8,243 nucleotides of DNA. Origin: JAPLKX01 sp035530195 (GTDB lineage: Bacteria; Hydrogenedentota; Hydrogenedentia; Hydrogenedentales; SLHB01). The notes below the pieces were generated by a model that searched no databases, was not told where the DNA came from, and saw nothing but the letters and a program-made list of their open reading frames with translations. The position numbers and the translations under genes are program-made. Shown here one piece after another: positions 6,318 through 8,243 of this stretch. Numbering within the stretch: position 1 is the stretch's first letter; every line of letters begins with the position of its first letter. The DNA lies in the NCBI GenBank assembly GCA_035530195.1, contig DATKVG010000171.1, forward strand, positions 1 through 8,243, given 5' to 3'.

Positions 6318-6400
6318 GCGAAAAGCGGGGACAGGCACGCTTTTTTCAAACCGCCGAAAAAAACGAGCCAGTCCCCGTTTTTCGCTAAATAGTGGTGCAT
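6287..6400 (-). other. 37-codon reading frame upstream of glpF, possible leader peptide or relic
   Basis: An ATG at 6400 is preceded by GGGAAGGAAG at seven bases' spacing. It opens a frame that starts MHHYLA, resembling MQNYLA of GlpF. It continues through the 68-nt hairpin (AKNGDWLVFFGGLKKACL and onward) and ends in TGA at 6287-6289, 21 bases before the glpF ATG. The start is a copy of the glpF leader; the body is hairpin DNA, so it has no reason to encode a folded protein. If translated it would carry ribosomes through the hairpin toward glpF, which could couple the two. It may equally be meaningless read-through. Confidence 0.25.
6318..6385. repeat. 68-nt near-perfect hairpin element between glpD and glpF
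   Basis: Positions 6318-6347 pair with 6356-6385 over 30 positions, with three mismatches (A/A at 6333/6370, A/A at 6337/6366, C/A at 6340/6363), one G-T wobble (6325/6378) and an 8-base loop. The outer arm begins GCGAAAAGCGGGGACAGG and the other ends CCCCGTTTTTCGC. The sequence resembles a MITE- or REP-like palindrome seen in many bacterial genomes, from memory. Within the glp mRNA it would fold into a long stem that might stabilise the glpD part or lower read-through to glpF. It sits exactly between two copies of the glpD-glpF junction. Confidence 0.75.
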
Positions 6401-6453
6401 GATATTTCTTCCTTCCCGTCAGTCAGTTATGTGCGTTCTGCGGCTATTTGGCC
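6386..6453 (-). repeat. Junction duplication, copy adjacent to glpD
   Basis: This is the partner of 6251-6317. Its core 6387-6427 carries a full ribosome binding site and ATG (6398-6400) like those of glpF, and runs into the glpD stop codon (TAA at 6427-6429). 6430-6453 is the authentic glpD 3' end. Because glpD and glpF both remain intact, the arrangement fits a tandem duplication of the junction with the hairpin at its centre. Confidence 0.6.
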
Positions 6454-8172
6454 ATGAGGCATGATGATGCCGAACTTTTCGTGGAGGATACCGCGTGTAC
6501 GATCCAGTTCCATGCCGGTTTGCTCGCCCTTCCAGTGCAGCACCGGCGCAGCAATGCCGGCCAGTTCGGCCAGCAGCGGCTCCGTTAATTCGCCCAGCAG
6601 CGCCAGGGTCGTCCGCCGCAGCACGAGATCGTCCAGGTGCACCACGTTCTCGTTCCGGATCAGATACTCGATTTCACGGCGGCTGTACGCGGGATGGTTG
6701 CGCAATTGCGAATCCGGCGCGGACGACATAAACCGGGCCACGTCTTCAGCGGTTGTTCCATAGCGATCGAGCAGGGTCTCGAGCCGGTTGACGGTCGTCG
6801 TTGCGATTTTGCCGGTGCGGGCCAGCCAGCGCGCGCACTCTTCGGCGTTGCGCGGGTAACCGTTGCCGCCGCCGATAGCCAGGTGTGTGGTAGCGGCGCG
6901 CCGCTCGAGTCGCAGCCGCGCGAGCACCCCATCGGTTACTTGTTCGGAAAAGGCCCTGAACGTAGTCCACTTGCCGCCCACGAGCGAGAATACGGGAAAC
7001 TCGATGCCGTCGCCCGGCTCGGTTTCGACACAATGGTGGTCGCGGCTGATCTGGCTGGTTGAGGCGGCGTTGGAGTGGGGGAGGGGCCTGACGCCTGAGA
7101 ATCGGCTCACAATTTGGCGGCGTTTAATTTCGATGCCCGGGAAAACGCGCGCCATTGCCTCGAGAATATACTCGACCTCGTCTTCCTCGCATCCCGCCTG
7201 TTCGGGGTCGTTGATACGGATGTCGGTGGTTCCGATCAGGGCTTTACCGAGCCACGGCAACGCGACGGCGGTCCGCCCGTCGGCGTTTTCAAAATACATC
7301 ATCTCGCCGTCGAAGGCTTTCAGCAAGGCCTCGCTGTCGACCACGAGATGGGCGCCCTTTGTGCCGCCGATGAGGGTTGTTTGATGGCCGAGCGATCGGT
7401 TGGTGAAATCGATCCAGGCGCCGGTCGTGTTGATTACGACCCGCGGCCGGACGTGCAAGATCTCACCGGAGACCTCGTCGCGCAACCGCACTTCTCCGCC
7501 CGCCGCGGCCTGTAGCGAGACGTAGTTCAAGGCGGTCGCGCGCTCGCAAGAAGCTTCGCCGTCGGCAATGACCTCGAGGCACAGGCGTTCGGGGCGGCTC
7601 ACCCATGCGTCGTAATACGTGGCGGTGCACAGGATGTCGCGGGGAAGTGTCGGCCGGCGGTCGAGCGACTTTTTCCGCGAGGCGAACCGGTGTCGCGGCA
7701 TTGCGCGGGTTTTACGCGTGAACAGGTCGTAGAACGTGAGCCCCAGCTTGATCAGGAGGGCGCCGCGGTCCGCGGGGCGGTAGCCGCCAAGCCTGAAAAA
7801 GCGTTTCAGGCAGCTAATCGAGCCGGAGAACCAGAATCGCACGGGTATCGTGGTCGGGAGTGGGTGGACGTAGTGGGGCGCGTTTTGCAGCAGCAGGTTT
7901 CGTTCGCGCAATGCCTCCCGCACCAGCCGGAACTGACCAAATTCGAGATAGCGCAGGCCCCCGTGTATCATCCGCGACGACGCGGCGCTCGCCCCGGAAC
8001 AGAAATCGGATTTGTCAACCAGCAGGACGTCGACGCCCTGGAGCGCCAGGTCGCGAAACGTGCCCGCCCCGTTGATGCCCGCCCCAATGATGAGTACCGA
8101 CACGTCCGGATGCCGCCGGACGTACTCGATGCCGGCCTGTCGCGGCCGACAACTCCCTGTGGCCAATGTCAT
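6427..8172 (-). CDS. glpD: FAD-dependent glycerol-3-phosphate dehydrogenase, aerobic type
   Basis: This peripheral membrane flavoenzyme oxidises sn-glycerol-3-phosphate to dihydroxyacetone phosphate and passes electrons to quinone. The 581 residues exceed E. coli GlpD (~500) and resemble the longer type common outside enterobacteria. Seen directly: the FAD-binding Rossmann motif VLIIGAGINGAG (26-37), the acidic end of its second strand at VDKSDF (52-57), the family signature IHGGLRYLEFG (69-79), PLPTTIPVRFW (104-114), a substrate-side segment FSGVRPLP (358-365), GGKWTTFR (399-406), and a C-terminal helical domain from about 420. The ATG at 8172 gives 20-odd residues before the Rossmann strand; GGGAAG (minus strand, 8182-8187) lies nine bases upstream. 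A later start cannot be excluded. It is the first gene of the operon. The region around 115-170, between the two conserved blocks, has an insertion relative to E. coli. Confidence 0.96.
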   Translation of the reverse strand: MTLATGSCRPRQAGIEYVRRHPDVSVLIIGAGINGAGTFRDLALQGVDVLLVDKSDFCSGASAASSRMIHGGLRYLEFGQFRLVREALRERNLLLQNAPHYVHPLPTTIPVRFWFSGSISCLKRFFRLGGYRPADRGALLIKLGLTFYDLFTRKTRAMPRHRFASRKKSLDRRPTLPRDILCTATYYDAWVSRPERLCLEVIADGEASCERATALNYVSLQAAAGGEVRLRDEVSGEILHVRPRVVINTTGAWIDFTNRSLGHQTTLIGGTKGAHLVVDSEALLKAFDGEMMYFENADGRTAVALPWLGKALIGTTDIRINDPEQAGCEEDEVEYILEAMARVFPGIEIKRRQIVSRFSGVRPLPHSNAASTSQISRDHHCVETEPGDGIEFPVFSLVGGKWTTFRAFSEQVTDGVLARLRLERRAATTHLAIGGGNGYPRNAEECARWLARTGKIATTTVNRLETLLDRYGTTAEDVARFMSSAPDSQLRNHPAYSRREIEYLIRNENVVHLDDLVLRRTTLALLGELTEPLLAELAGIAAPVLHWKGEQTGMELDRTRGILHEKFGIIMPHGQIAAERT

Positions 8173-8243
8173 ATACCGCCACTTCCCGTGCGCCGCACCC
8201 CAAGCGGCCCTCGCCGCTATACTAACCGCGCCCGGACACGGGT
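8173..8243 (-). promoter_or_regulatory. Upstream region of the glp operon, weak promoter candidate
   Basis: These 71 bp precede glpD and must hold at least part of the operon's leader. TAGTAT on the minus strand (8219-8224) matches four of six bases of a sigma-70 -10 box, but its -35 partner would lie beyond the window edge. No clear operator palindrome or glycerol-regulator site is visible. The promoter call is weak. Confidence 0.15.

Noticed and set aside
5471..6388. 305-codon + strand frame opposite glpF and the hairpin
   Set aside because: It is a shadow of glpF; its C-terminal part is just the palindromic repeat in translation, of the kind often mis-annotated as protein.

Overview
The window is high-GC bacterial chromosome with two transcription units that converge. 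On the left, one large + strand gene (234-3527) encodes a two-module FtsX/MacB-type ABC transporter permease. On the right, a compact minus-strand operon reads glpD (6427-8172), glpF (5516-6265), glpK (3985-5478). This is a complete glycerol route: GlpF lets glycerol in, GlpK phosphorylates it to sn-glycerol-3-phosphate, and GlpD oxidises that to dihydroxyacetone phosphate, passing electrons to the membrane quinone pool. No ATPase partner for the permease and no glp regulator lies in the window.

Nearly all the non-coding DNA is palindromic or tandemly repeated. Positions 1-233 hold four small hairpins sharing a GCTRAAGC core, then two mutually exclusive stems just before the permease start. 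The 457-bp convergent gap (3528-3984) holds two tracts of a degenerate GGGAC-type 9-mer in the same orientation, one just after the permease stop and one overlapping the glpK stop. Between them lie a 114-bp near-perfect inverted repeat with satellite hairpins, a G-run stretch and a GC-rich hairpin. Inside the glp operon, the 161-bp glpD-glpF gap contains a 68-nt near-perfect hairpin. It sits exactly between two copies of the glpD-glpF junction, including the glpF ribosome binding site and start codon. The second RBS/ATG opens a 37-codon reading frame that runs through the hairpin and stops just before glpF.

The organism is not identifiable with certainty. The permease type, high GC and load of interspersed palindromes and 9-mer tracts resemble uncultured Planctomycetes-, Lentisphaerae- or Hydrogenedentes-like bacteria, but that rests on recollection and is weak. 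The four large genes are ordinary, conserved families. The unusual content is the repeat architecture, above all the duplicated glpD-glpF junction around the hairpin. I see no sign of a wholly new gene system, tRNA, rRNA, CRISPR array or transposase.
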